Shown one piece after another: positions 19,501-27,397 of a DNA stretch of 64,000 nucleotides (positions are counted from its first letter, which is position 1; the number at the start of each line of letters is the position of its first letter). The stretch comes from Bdellovibrio sp. (GTDB lineage Bacteria; Bdellovibrionota; Bacteriovoracia; Bacteriovoracales; Bacteriovoracaceae): contig JACPIU010000011.1 in the NCBI GenBank assembly GCA_016187935.1, positions 62,001-126,000 on the forward strand, in the 5' to 3' direction. The notes under the pieces are model-generated. The model was given only the letters and a program-made list of their open reading frames with translations. It was not told where the DNA came from and did no database searches. The position numbers were made by a program, and so were the translations under genes.

Positions 19501-20564
19501 TGGGGAGCATTACTTACGTTGAATCTGACTTTAATTGTTTTTACTTGATCGATACTATTCCTCACTGTGACGGTATATTCCGTCGTCTCTAAGGCATCTT
19601 TCGGACTCCCGGCAAAACTAAAATTTCCTGCCAATGCTCCACTTCCACTGCCAAAATTAAGTGGATAGGTGCCTGTTGGAGCATCTGGTGAAACAGTCCA
19701 AGATAAGCCATTCCATTCGGTGTCTCCTCTTATTATAATATCTGGGAAAAAGGAGACCTGAATGTTTGATGGCCCGGCCAATGTTTGGATAGCATGCGTA
19801 ACATTGCTAATGGTGGCCTCTTTGGTAATATATGTTGAGGAGTCGTCGATATCTGCCCCCGAGACTATCCCAATTCCGGACCCGGTACTTGTCATGCTAA
19901 CGTAGAGTTCCTTATTCACAGTATCGACAAAATTGATGCTTCCATAGGCCCCGGAACCTGTCGAGGAAGAAACTTGATCACCCGCCGTAAAGGCAGAAAC
20001 ACTATCGAGTGTGAGGATGTAATAGCACGAACTTGCACACTCATTGTAGTACAGTGTCACTGTCTCTAAATCTGTTGCAACCTTGATCGTCACCGTCGTC
20101 GATCGGGTGATCCCTGACTGGATATGATATGCCTTGATTAGAAAACCCGACTCGGCCGCATATGCTGATGGTGTTCCGGAAATCGTTCCCGTATCGGCAT
20201 CAAGTGACAGACCGACTGTGCTCAGTGATTTTACAGTTGAAGTATTCACCGAATCATATGACGAAAAAACATATGTGTTTGTTCCAGTTGGTGCTCCAAC
20301 GAAAGTTACGGTTTTAGAAACAACCTCACCGGTTTTAAAGCCGTAACTGCTGGCATCATAGCTAAAGGACGTTGGCCCACTGCCTGACGTAGGTGCAGGA
20401 ACAGAGATAGGTGTCCCGTCAGGACCAAGCACACTGCTACCTGTGGCAGGTGCCACGGCAGTCGGCTCTTCCCATTTGGTCAAACTGTCGGGAACACAGC
20501 CAGCCCCAAGAGCGAGGAAAGATAGAATGAGGACCAACTTTGCTAAAGTTTTACAAATCTTCAT
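16542..20564 (-). CDS. Very large surface lipoprotein with putative Ig-like (He_PIG) domains
   Basis: 1340 residues, lipobox LGAGC (Cys 23), then a low-complexity linker rich in Pro/Ser/Gly. At least two putative Ig (He_PIG, cadherin-like) modules are visible: one ending LSLDADTGTISGTPSAYAAE (~residue 130) and one with LPPGLSLNSLTGVISGTP (~810). A separate ~60-residue module occurs twice (about 190-255 and 370-435), with GDQVSSSTGSGAYGSI versus GDRISSSGSGSGVGKI and a shared LYV segment; a weaker third copy is near 470-530. Cysteines cluster in the last third. Probably exposed on the cell surface, with adhesion as a guess. Candidate Met start at 20564 gives a good signal peptide. Confidence 0.75.
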   Translation of the reverse strand: MKICKTLAKLVLILSFLALGAGCVPDSLTKWEEPTAVAPATGSSVLGPDGTPISVPAPTSGSGPTSFSYDASSYGFKTGEVVSKTVTFVGAPTGTNTYVFSSYDSVNTSTVKSLSTVGLSLDADTGTISGTPSAYAAESGFLIKAYHIQSGITRSTTVTIKVATDLETVTLYYNECASSCYYILTLDSVSAFTAGDQVSSSTGSGAYGSINFVDTVNKELYVSMTSTGSGIGIVSGADIDDSSTYITKEATISNVTHAIQTLAGPSNIQVSFFPDIIIRGDTEWNGLSWTVSPDAPTGTYPLNFGSGSGALAGNFSFAGSPKDALETTEYTVTVRNSIDQVKTIKVRFNVSNAPQYLSYSNKALFTVDSNSYFTVGDRISSSGSGSGVGKILRKFSTDKLYVRITSGQFAEGEGIDNNVPYLAQRTLISDIDYVDAVFQVSSAAGFSVGSGASTAVGANYTRGVVVYKETGASGYTKQLTLNAGYDEMKWSPGDMVVARATGGTTDTGIANVLRVEDNTLIVNMLSSSFAINDCLQNRNSYYDNDTTACNTEQDGQMSAGQSNLESIYVRITPGSGSGSFSTGAGNIYPSLDGSGVAVNLVAIDSESIAVTATTTTAGLAAGQDVSFSPTGFFSAAAPASVSTTDAGDIVNHAGHAFANGTPMMFTSIGDISGIFTNKVYYVVGAVAGVSYQLSSTVGGTAVSLNTSTSNGTIHEARRFASAFGVVDGVASSTVFNATMENGIVESSDGFDNHNPHDSLNIDTVSSYSERRKINLYAGEQVALTPSTLQGENIVYTLVTTGSLADTLPPGLSLNSLTGVISGTPNSPSAEATYRIQAINAVGSDTYDFMIQVHDQISLNNLTENAFSFKLHKAGQGRQSSPCRITTTQLNTSGYLDSKNIVCNLEAGELDLYSSGLKLGTTIGAGMCNFISFRPYQFNRFQPVVSGEAITRRKYTVTIPSSCLDGGGGGGTCMHPITDADTDCDTVAAEFSSLTKCEGDYTSASSTSLPNCDTGVAATYTVTYTDTGSNGDCETAGERTITNAAATNCGGSLALCISGPAKDLFTSAELDVGVNAQLTASGSGIGSGLGVSSKEWTLGSPLSKGFYTNKYLANYNNLNQCQSGEFDFNHNAWQEYAEGAYYQVIVDDIAGCAPGETITANAGSVAGVIQSFHNNVNDYDYDGTLDDVIVMRHTTGDIDDFSGITAGGCAATVLGVRVDSSNPYRRRQPYYDLDCLNASYDTIARIRLVVRDWNRNFTWTSRLDRVSPDLAGNANVPTYMDVTLDDDFGNNYNNRYDWDDSGSASAGVYETNSCGGSITSPTPPYMGTTPGGLESFPGLGL

Positions 20565-20814
20565 AAGTCAATTATCGGTACACTTCGTTTGGAGGTTGAG
20601 GAAATATAGGAAAAATCTTTAATCCTAGAGAGTTAAGGAATGTTTAGGAATATTTAGGTTTAAAAAAGCGCCAAGTTAGCTTGGCACTACTGTTTTAAAT
20701 TACACAGTTATGCATCTTGGGTGAGCTTATCGGTCAATTATTTGGCACCTTTAGGGAAATTCTAAGTGCGAGTATACTTAATTTTATAAGTATTGAAAAT
20801 TTCGGGAGGCCAAA
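20565..20814. other. Intergenic region with hairpin and candidate promoters
   Basis: 250 bp between two divergent genes. A perfect stem GCCAAG-TTAG-CTTGGC lies at 20670-20685; on the minus strand it is followed by GCTTTTTT, which is the form of a Rho-independent terminator reading toward the surface lipoprotein gene. On the plus strand TATACT (20773-20778) with TTTAGG 17 bp upstream is a weak promoter candidate for the gene at 20815, which has a GGGAGG ribosome-binding site. Confidence 0.4.
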
Positions 20815-21639
20815 ATGAGAACGATGTTTTTTGTGGTGAGTATTTTATCGGCCGTAATTTTGTCGGAGCATGTAGAAGCTGCACCAGAATGGCCGGAAAA
20901 AGTAAAACCATATATCGAAAAAGTTCGTCCCTATATGCTGAAGTATTTGGGTGATGAGACAACTGGAATGCTCCTGGGGCCCCCACCGGCGGTCAAAATG
21001 ACAATGCCGCCAATTCCAAAACTGGTCGATGATGCAAAATCGACTGAAGTCTATTCACGCAAAGAGGATTTAGCGCAATTCAAAATAAAGCAAGAGGACT
21101 ACCAGAAATATAATTTGGCCTTTATTGATGAAGTGATCATAGAGACACGCGGGATGAAGGCCAATGATAACGATCTCGCAAAATGGATGAATACCATGGA
21201 GCAAGGAGCTTCAAGGGAAGGCATTTATCGTGCTTTGGTTCTTGATGCCACCTATGCGGGACTGGAAAATTATGAAGCATGGGTCACTGAAAGATCGAGT
21301 GCATTTGCAATAAGTTTTTTGGAGAAATTTATCAATCAAACGCTCAAAAAAGAGGCCATTGCTAAACTCAATTTTTATACACTAAAAAGAATCGTGACTG
21401 AGAAGGCCCTGGAGGTTATCGATGCATACTATAATAATCCACAAGATCTCCATCGCTGGTATGCTGTTTTATCCAGCGACTTTGCTGAGCAATATCCCAC
21501 GATTTGGAATAATGAACTGAGAAAGGATGTCTCCTCGGAACGACATTTGAAATGGGCCAGTTCGGTGCCTTCTCAATTTTTAAAATCAGAAGTGATCATT
21601 AAGATTCACAAAATTTTTAATCACTTAAATAGAGGTTAA
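20815..21639 (+). CDS. Exported protein of unknown function
   Basis: 274 residues with a signal peptide (RTMFFVVSILSAVILSEHVEA, likely cleaved after Ala 23). The mature part is predicted mostly helical, with a Pro/Met-rich segment near residues 50-65 (MLLGPPPAVKMTMPPIP). No family recognised. The start is supported by GGGAGG. Its TAA stop shares three bases with the stop of the convergent epmA. Confidence 0.6.
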   Translation: MRTMFFVVSILSAVILSEHVEAAPEWPEKVKPYIEKVRPYMLKYLGDETTGMLLGPPPAVKMTMPPIPKLVDDAKSTEVYSRKEDLAQFKIKQEDYQKYNLAFIDEVIIETRGMKANDNDLAKWMNTMEQGASREGIYRALVLDATYAGLENYEAWVTERSSAFAISFLEKFINQTLKKEAIAKLNFYTLKRIVTEKALEVIDAYYNNPQDLHRWYAVLSSDFAEQYPTIWNNELRKDVSSERHLKWASSVPSQFLKSEVIIKIHKIFNHLNRG

Positions 21640-22604
21640 TCCCAGAAAACTTCAGGGTCTTGTGTGAGTGCCAGAACCAGGCGTTCAACACCCAGGGCGA
21701 TTCCCGCCGCTTGGGGCATGCCCTTCTCTAAATTGGCAAGAAAGCGTTCAGGCATCGGAAGCGTCTGACCGTAGAGATATTGTTTTTGTTCCATCGCGAC
21801 TTCGAAGCGGCGACGCTGTTCTTGCGCATTCGTGAGTTCGTTGTAGGCATTGCAAATTTCAATTCCGTTGAGATAAATTTCAAAGCGCTCTGAGACTCTC
21901 GGGTCTTGGGGCTTGATTGTGGAAAGGGCAGCTAAAGGTGCTGGGAATTCATAAAGGAGAATGGCCCCCATGTTTTTTAATCGAGGTTCGATTTCATTTA
22001 AGAACAGAAGGAAAAAATAATCTTCCCAACCCAATTTGTTCCAGTCGTTTATATTGTGAATAAGATGGGGAAATTTGTTTTTAATAACTTCCTGTATTGT
22101 AGCAATTTCCAGATACTGCAAAATATCTATCCCGGTAAATTGTTGGAAAATAGATTGCACGGTTAAGCGGCGTATTTTGAGTGTTGGTACAGAAAGCGCT
22201 TGGGCGACAGCGTTGATAAGACCTTGACAGTCTTCCATAATTTGCTCATAGCGGGCGTGAGCACGATACCATTCCAACATAGTAAACTGAAAACGATGGG
22301 TAGAGGAATCCGGTTCATCGCGAAAAGTGTGAGTGAGTGTAAAAATTTTTTCAAATTGCAGGGTCAATAATTCCTTCATGCAAAATTCTGGCGAAGTGTG
22401 CAAGTAATATGGTGTCGGCATATTGTTCTGGCCGCTGAGCAGTCGGAATGGATGAATGTGCGGTTCCATTCCCGGGCAGGGAACTGCCGGAGGCGTCATA
22501 ACATCGAGCAGCCCCTGGGATGAGAAAAAATTACGAATAGTCTGCAAAACCAAAAAATGGCGGCGAAGTGTTTTTTTTAATTGTTCAGGTTGTTGCATCT
22601 TCAT
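21636..22604 (-). CDS. epmA: EF-P--(R)-beta-lysine ligase EpmA (PoxA/GenX, LysRS-like)
   Basis: 322 residues from ATG 22604 (ATG 22598 is also possible); a longer open frame upstream runs through the ftsY start and is rejected. It is a class II lysyl-tRNA synthetase-like catalytic core without the anticodon domain: PCPGMEPHIHPF, YYLHTSPEFCMKELL (motif 2 region), FTLTHTFRDEPDSSTHRFQF, then ALGVERLVLALT (motif 3). EpmA attaches (R)-beta-lysine to a lysine of elongation factor P; EpmB and EF-P are not in the window. Divergent from ftsY, 49 bp apart. Confidence 0.88.
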   Translation of the reverse strand: MKMQQPEQLKKTLRRHFLVLQTIRNFFSSQGLLDVMTPPAVPCPGMEPHIHPFRLLSGQNNMPTPYYLHTSPEFCMKELLTLQFEKIFTLTHTFRDEPDSSTHRFQFTMLEWYRAHARYEQIMEDCQGLINAVAQALSVPTLKIRRLTVQSIFQQFTGIDILQYLEIATIQEVIKNKFPHLIHNINDWNKLGWEDYFFLLFLNEIEPRLKNMGAILLYEFPAPLAALSTIKPQDPRVSERFEIYLNGIEICNAYNELTNAQEQRRRFEVAMEQKQYLYGQTLPMPERFLANLEKGMPQAAGIALGVERLVLALTQDPEVFWD

Positions 22605-22653
22605 TCTGGGCGTGTCATACAATAACAATTTTGAATCGAAAAGGAATCTCGTT

Positions 22654-23745
22654 ATGGATATTAATATTGGATTAATTCTATTGGCAATGTTGGCCTTGAT
22701 TGGCTTGGGGCTGATTATCTGGAAATTAACCAGTAAGAAAGCTCCTCCACTGCCACCGGTTGCGGAGGAAAAACCGGTAGTAGCACCTCCCACTGTAGTG
22801 CCGCCCAAAAAAAGTTGGCGTGAGCGTCTGAGTCAAGGTCTGGCCCTTTCGCGCCAAGGAGTTTGGGGAAAAATCGAAAATATATTTGGCCGCGGGGAAA
22901 TGACTGATGAAGCTATGGAGGAGCTTGAGGCCCTCCTCTATGGGGCCGATCTAGGAACCCAACTGGTTGGTGAAATGTTAAAAGAGCTGCGTCAACAAAT
23001 GAGTGTTAGAAAGAATACTTTGGATAATTTTAAGGCCTATTTTTATGAAACATTAAAATCCCGCATGGCCCCAATTCAAAATCAGGTTTCAGAAGAGTTA
23101 TTTGATGTCGGCAAAAAAGGGCCACAAACGGTGACCATTATGGTTGTGGGTGTTAATGGCGTCGGCAAAACTACGACGATTGGTAAATTGGCGACCAGAT
23201 TATCTCGTCAGGGTGCAAAAGTGGTAGTAGGGGCCTGCGATACTTTTCGGGCCGCCGCTGTCGATCAATTAGAAATTTGGTGCCAGCGTGCCGGTGCGCA
23301 AATGGTACGGGCCAAAGAGGGTGCTTCTCCCAGTGGAGTTGGGTATGAGGCCTTAAAAACGGCTTTGTCGATTAAGGCCGATTACTGCATTCTCGATACT
23401 GCCGGCCGTTTGCATACCAAAGGGAATTTGATGGATGAATTAAAAAAGAGCAAGGAGGTTCTGGCCAAATTGGAACCTACAGCTCCACAACATATTTTAC
23501 TGGTGCTTGATGCCATTACTGGTCAAAATGCGTTAAAACAGGCCCAGGAATTTCACAAAACTTTGGGACTAACAGGATTAATTTTTACCAAATGCGATGG
23601 AAGCTCCAAGGCCGGTTCAGCCGTGGGGATTGTGCAAGAACTTAAGCTGCCCATTACCTACATTGGAGTTGGCGAAGATGTAGAAGATCTTGATCGTTTT
23701 GTAGTAGATGACTATCTTAGTTTATTGCTTAATTATGTTCACTAA
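22654..23745 (+). CDS. ftsY: Signal recognition particle receptor FtsY, membrane-anchored form
   Basis: 363 residues from ATG 22654, preceded by AAGGA. An N-terminal transmembrane helix (about 5-23) is followed by a Pro-rich linker, then the NG domain: GVNGVGKTTTIGKLA (G1), DTFRAAAVDQLEIW (insertion/G2), DTAGRLHTK (G3), TKCDGSSKAG (G4). FtsY receives ribosome-SRP complexes at the inner membrane by GTP-dependent dimerisation with Ffh. The true transmembrane anchor replaces the acidic amphipathic A domain of E. coli FtsY. Confidence 0.95.
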   Translation: MDINIGLILLAMLALIGLGLIIWKLTSKKAPPLPPVAEEKPVVAPPTVVPPKKSWRERLSQGLALSRQGVWGKIENIFGRGEMTDEAMEELEALLYGADLGTQLVGEMLKELRQQMSVRKNTLDNFKAYFYETLKSRMAPIQNQVSEELFDVGKKGPQTVTIMVVGVNGVGKTTTIGKLATRLSRQGAKVVVGACDTFRAAAVDQLEIWCQRAGAQMVRAKEGASPSGVGYEALKTALSIKADYCILDTAGRLHTKGNLMDELKKSKEVLAKLEPTAPQHILLVLDAITGQNALKQAQEFHKTLGLTGLIFTKCDGSSKAGSAVGIVQELKLPITYIGVGEDVEDLDRFVVDDYLSLLLNYVH

Positions 23746-23793
23746 ATTGACGACAGCGTCCTTTTCGTTTACGCTCTAAGTTGAGAATAATTT

Positions 23794-24123
23794 ATGACCA
23801 TTCAAAGCGAAAAAGAATTTGATGTGTTGGGATATAGACTACGTTATCGCCCTGATATTGATAGTTCAAATGAAGCCACCAATAATTCCTCAGCAACAAT
23901 AAATGCCGAGGAGGTGGTTGAGTATTTTAATCAAAGGGCCAACGGCTTAAGATCTCGCTATCCACACTTGGACCCAGGTCAAGTGGCAACCTTATTGGCC
24001 CTCGACATAACCAAAGAAAAATTGGTTTTAGAGAGGGAATTCAAAACTAGTCTGCACAATCTTGAAGAGCGCACTAGACAGGCGCTGGAAAAGATCGAGA
24101 AAGCAGATCCTGTAGGCCAATAA
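23794..24123 (+). CDS. zapA: ZapA-like cell division protein
   Basis: 109 residues matching ZapA in layout: an N-terminal VLGYRLRYRPD strand pair, then AEEVVEYFNQRANGLRSRYP and VATLLALDITKEKL, then a coiled coil to the end. ZapA cross-links FtsZ protofilaments. The neighbour order zapA then 5-formyl-THF cyclo-ligase is common in Proteobacteria and supports the call. The similarity is modest, so it is probable rather than certain. The 42-bp gap to the next gene is too short for the 6S RNA gene often found here. Confidence 0.7.
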   Translation: MTIQSEKEFDVLGYRLRYRPDIDSSNEATNNSSATINAEEVVEYFNQRANGLRSRYPHLDPGQVATLLALDITKEKLVLEREFKTSLHNLEERTRQALEKIEKADPVGQ

Positions 24124-24165
24124 TTCGCATCGCTTTAATGGAAATGGACAACGAAGGAAACTTAC

Positions 24166-24729
24166 TTGGTCGCGGACAAGAAAGAGTTGCGAGCAAAAAT
24201 GCGTGCGTTTTTGCAATCGCTCGATCCTGATACAAAGCGATCATGGGATGAGGCCGTAGGGAAGAACTTGGCACAATTATTGAGAGATAGGAAAGGTTCC
24301 TTAGGCGTGTATTCACCACTTAAGGACGAGGTAGATTGGACACTGGATGATTGGTATAGGGATAGAACCTTACTATTTCCCTTGATTGAATCCAAAACTG
24401 AGATGTCTTTTCATCCAGCTTCATTGCAACAATTGGTGACAAAAGTTGCATTTGGTTTTGAGTTAAAAGTGCCTCCCAAAAGTCACTCGCGGGTTTCTCA
24501 GGTGCCCAAAATGGTAATGCTACCCGGACTGGCCTTTAGTAAAACAGGTGCAAGGCTTGGGCGTGGTCGGGGATATTTTGATCGTTACTTAGCACTTCAC
24601 CGCCCTTTGGCGATTGGTGTGGCCTATGAAGGCCAATTGAACGAAGCCTTGCCTGCCGATCCATGCGATTGGTCAATGAACTTCGTAGTGACCGAGAAGG
24701 CCATCTACGATTGTAGTCGAAAAGTATAA
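24166..24729 (+). CDS. 5-formyltetrahydrofolate cyclo-ligase family protein
   Basis: 187 residues starting at TTG 24166 with GAAGGA 8 bp before. Family landmarks are the N-terminal KKELRAKMRAFL, LGVYSPLKDEVD (~residue 45), the ATP/folate region MLPGLAFSKTGARLGRGRGYFDRYL split as VMLPGLAFS and RLGRGRGYFDRYL (~125-147), and the C-terminal VVTEKAIYD. The enzyme converts 5-formyl-THF to 5,10-methenyl-THF using ATP. Located in a zapA-ygfA-rny string. Confidence 0.92.
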   Translation: MVADKKELRAKMRAFLQSLDPDTKRSWDEAVGKNLAQLLRDRKGSLGVYSPLKDEVDWTLDDWYRDRTLLFPLIESKTEMSFHPASLQQLVTKVAFGFELKVPPKSHSRVSQVPKMVMLPGLAFSKTGARLGRGRGYFDRYLALHRPLAIGVAYEGQLNEALPADPCDWSMNFVVTEKAIYDCSRKV

Positions 24730-24739
24730 GGAGAAAGCC

Positions 24740-26296
24740 ATGACGATAGTAATTTTGGCGGCAATTTTAAGTTTGGTTTTTGGTGGCGCTGTTGGTTATT
24801 TTCTACGTCATCAGGCCGCGATGCGGGATTTGAAATTGCAACAAATGAAGGGCGACGAGATCGTTGAACGCGCTAAAAAAGATGCCAATGATATTAAATA
24901 TCGCGCGAGGAAAGAGGCGAAAGAATTGGCCAAGGAAGACCGTGATGAATTTGATAGATACCTCAAAAGTAAGCAAGAGGAAGCAAAAAATCAGGAACGT
25001 GAGTTGGCAAAACGTGAGACCACTTTAGAACGAAAGCAAGAGGATCTTGAAAAAGAACAGGCCCGCATTGTTCAGAAAGAAGATGATCTTGATGCACACA
25101 AGAAAAAGGTTTTGGTAGAAATTGAAAAATATAAAAAGCGACAGGACGAAATCTCCCAAGAATTGGCGCGTGTTGGAGGGATGACAAGAGAAGAGGCAAA
25201 GGCCCTGCTTATGAAAGAAATGGAAGAAGCGGCCAAAGTTGATTTTGCCAAAGAATTGCGCCGAATTGAAGAGGAAGCAAGGGAAGATTCTGAAAAGGCT
25301 TCCAAAAGAATTATTGGCATTGCTATCCAACGTTTTGCCGGTGAATATGTGGCAGAGAAGGCCATTACCGCCGTCGAATTGCCGAGTGATGATATCAAAG
25401 GGCGTTTGATTGGTCGTGAAGGTCGAAATATTCGCGCTTTCGAACAGATTTGCGGGGTTGATCTCATTATTGACGATACTCCCGAAGTTGTGGTCATTTC
25501 TTCTTTCAACGTTGTTCGCCGGGAAATTGCTCGTCAAACCTTGCATAAGCTTATTGCCGATGGACGTATTCATCCGGCCAAGATTGAAGAGTTCTTTGAT
25601 AAATCAAAAACCGAACTTGATAGACATCTTCGCGACTTGGGAGAGAAGGCCCAAATGGAAATTGGAGTCCATGGAATTCATCCGGAAGTTTTGAAATTAA
25701 TTGGTGCACTCAACTTCCGAACATCTTACACTCAAAATCAATATCAGCACGCCATAGAGTGCGCTTTCATTTGCGGCGCCATGGCCGCGGAAATGGGTCT
25801 TAACGTGAAACAGGCACGGCGTGCAGGACTTTTGCATGATGTCGGTAAAGTTCTTGATGCCTCTGCGGAAGGATCTCATGCCATGGTGGGTGCCGATTTT
25901 CTCAAAAAATTTGGTGAATCGGTTGACGTGGTTCATGCCATACGGGCGCACCATGATGAGGAAAAGCCACAATCCATTCTGGCCCATCTCGTGGCGGCCG
26001 CCGATGCTCTTTCGGGTGCTCGTCCTGGCGCTCGCAAATCCATGATGGAATCTTATGTTTCTCGTCTCACGGATATTGAGCAAATTGTAAATACCTTTGA
26101 TGGTGTTTCAAAATCATATGCTATTTCCGGTGGGAGAGAGATTCGTGTCTTCGTGAATAACGAATCCGTCAATGATGAGCAGACTGTGATTCTCTCTCGG
26201 GAAATTGCCAAGAAAATCGAAAATGAAATGTCCTATCCTGGAACGATTAGAGTGACAGTTTTGCGTGAAACAAAGGCCGTGGGAGTCGCAAGATAG
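24740..26296 (+). CDS. rny: Ribonuclease Y
   Basis: 518 residues, the usual length. An N-terminal membrane anchor (residues 2-22), a long Glu/Lys-rich coiled coil (30-180), a KH domain (about 205-270 with GRLIGREGRNIRAFEQICGV), and an HD domain (about 335-430) with LLHDVGKVLD and AIRAHHDEEKP. The enzyme is a membrane-bound endoribonuclease that starts mRNA decay. AGGAG ribosome-binding site precedes the ATG. Part of the zapA-cyclo-ligase-rny string. Confidence 0.96.
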   Translation: MTIVILAAILSLVFGGAVGYFLRHQAAMRDLKLQQMKGDEIVERAKKDANDIKYRARKEAKELAKEDRDEFDRYLKSKQEEAKNQERELAKRETTLERKQEDLEKEQARIVQKEDDLDAHKKKVLVEIEKYKKRQDEISQELARVGGMTREEAKALLMKEMEEAAKVDFAKELRRIEEEAREDSEKASKRIIGIAIQRFAGEYVAEKAITAVELPSDDIKGRLIGREGRNIRAFEQICGVDLIIDDTPEVVVISSFNVVRREIARQTLHKLIADGRIHPAKIEEFFDKSKTELDRHLRDLGEKAQMEIGVHGIHPEVLKLIGALNFRTSYTQNQYQHAIECAFICGAMAAEMGLNVKQARRAGLLHDVGKVLDASAEGSHAMVGADFLKKFGESVDVVHAIRAHHDEEKPQSILAHLVAAADALSGARPGARKSMMESYVSRLTDIEQIVNTFDGVSKSYAISGGREIRVFVNNESVNDEQTVILSREIAKKIENEMSYPGTIRVTVLRETKAVGVAR

Positions 26297-26327
26297 TTGC
26301 AAATAGGACGAAAAGAGGAGGCAAGCA

Positions 26328-27011
26328 ATGACACAAAGGTTTGCTCTCGTAACCGGAACCTCTCGCGGGTTAGGCGAGGCACAGGCGCAATATTTAATTG
26401 AACAGGGTTATGTCGTTTTTGGTGTCTCACGATCTGGTTCTACTCTTTCACATGAAAACTACATCGACATCGAAGCTGATTTACGTGAAGAAGGTGCAGT
26501 AGAGTCCATGTATGAAACTATTCGTCAGATGACTGAAGAATTGCATCTGGTAGTTTTAAATGCGGGTATTCTCACTCTCGATAGCATTTTTGAAACCTCG
26601 ACGTTAGATTTTAGAAACAATCTCGATACCAATGTCCTGGCACCATTTCATATTCTCAAACATCTGGCCGACTTTATTGTAGAAAATGAGACTCATATCA
26701 TTACCATTTCCAGCCTGGCGGGCAAGAAGGCCTTTCCCAATATGGCAGCTTACAGTGCCTCAAAATTTGCTCTCGAAGGGTTGGTCCAAACATGTCGTGA
26801 AGAATGGAATGATCTTGGTATCCGTTTTTCAACGCTTTACCCTGGCGCTATTGATACGGGATTATGGCATGATATTGAGCTGGGTGATGATCAACACTAC
26901 ATGATGAGTATCGACGATTTTCTTTTCGTATTTGATACACTTATCAAGTCTCCACCAAATGTCCAATTTCATTCATTAGTGTTTGGTCATAGGGATGGAG
27001 TGATTCTGTGA
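26328..27011 (+). CDS. Short-chain dehydrogenase/reductase
   Basis: 227 residues of classical SDR form: nucleotide-binding TGTSRGLGEA (residues 9-18), NAG in VVLNAGIL, the catalytic Ser in ITISSLAGKK and the YSASK catalytic Tyr/Lys pair. Substrate unknown. The stop overlaps the start of the next gene by 4 bp, so the two are co-translated. Confidence 0.88.
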   Translation: MTQRFALVTGTSRGLGEAQAQYLIEQGYVVFGVSRSGSTLSHENYIDIEADLREEGAVESMYETIRQMTEELHLVVLNAGILTLDSIFETSTLDFRNNLDTNVLAPFHILKHLADFIVENETHIITISSLAGKKAFPNMAAYSASKFALEGLVQTCREEWNDLGIRFSTLYPGAIDTGLWHDIELGDDQHYMMSIDDFLFVFDTLIKSPPNVQFHSLVFGHRDGVIL

Positions 27012-27397
27012 TCTTCGTGGTGTTACTTTTTGTTTTGCTTTTAAATTTGTTTGATATCAGTTTTCTGTCATTGTCTTTTTTCATCACATTTTATGTTTGG
27101 AATTTAGTTTTTCAGCTTCCAAAAGTGCGTGAGCGCGCAATGACATATCGTTATCGTTTTTCATTTTTGAGGCAAATGTTTCGTATCGACGATGTAATAG
27201 CAACTCGAAGCCCTCAAATACATCCTATTCTTCGGAGGCAAATGCCCGCGATTACTTTGATGGTGATGGCCTATTTCATTACCTTTGAAATAGGTGTATT
27301 TTTTGGGATTCTGGGTGGCCTGTTAGTCGAAGGTCTCTGCAAGCTCTTTCGAGACCAAAATAACTTTTTCAAGCACTTCAAAAAATTCGGCAAGTGA
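27008..27397 (+). CDS. Small membrane protein, unknown function
   Basis: 129 residues starting at GTG 27008 inside the SDR stop. Two hydrophobic regions: residues 2-33 and about 80-110; the rest is basic (RERAMTYRYRFSFLRQ). Its last 75 bp run over the 3' end of dus on the other strand, which is unusual and could mean that the frame is extended by chance, though the upstream coupling argues for a real gene. No family recognised. Confidence 0.55.
   Translation: MIFVVLLFVLLLNLFDISFLSLSFFITFYVWNLVFQLPKVRERAMTYRYRFSFLRQMFRIDDVIATRSPQIHPILRRQMPAITLMVMAYFITFEIGVFFGILGGLLVEGLCKLFRDQNNFFKHFKKFGK

Noticed and set aside
22605-22808. Longer epmA start reaching into ftsY
   Set aside because: The extension is low-complexity (Gly/Thr/Ser) and antisense to the ftsY proline-rich linker; EpmA homologues start near 22604.
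24124-24165. 6S RNA gene between zapA and the cyclo-ligase
   Set aside because: The gap is 42 bp, too short.
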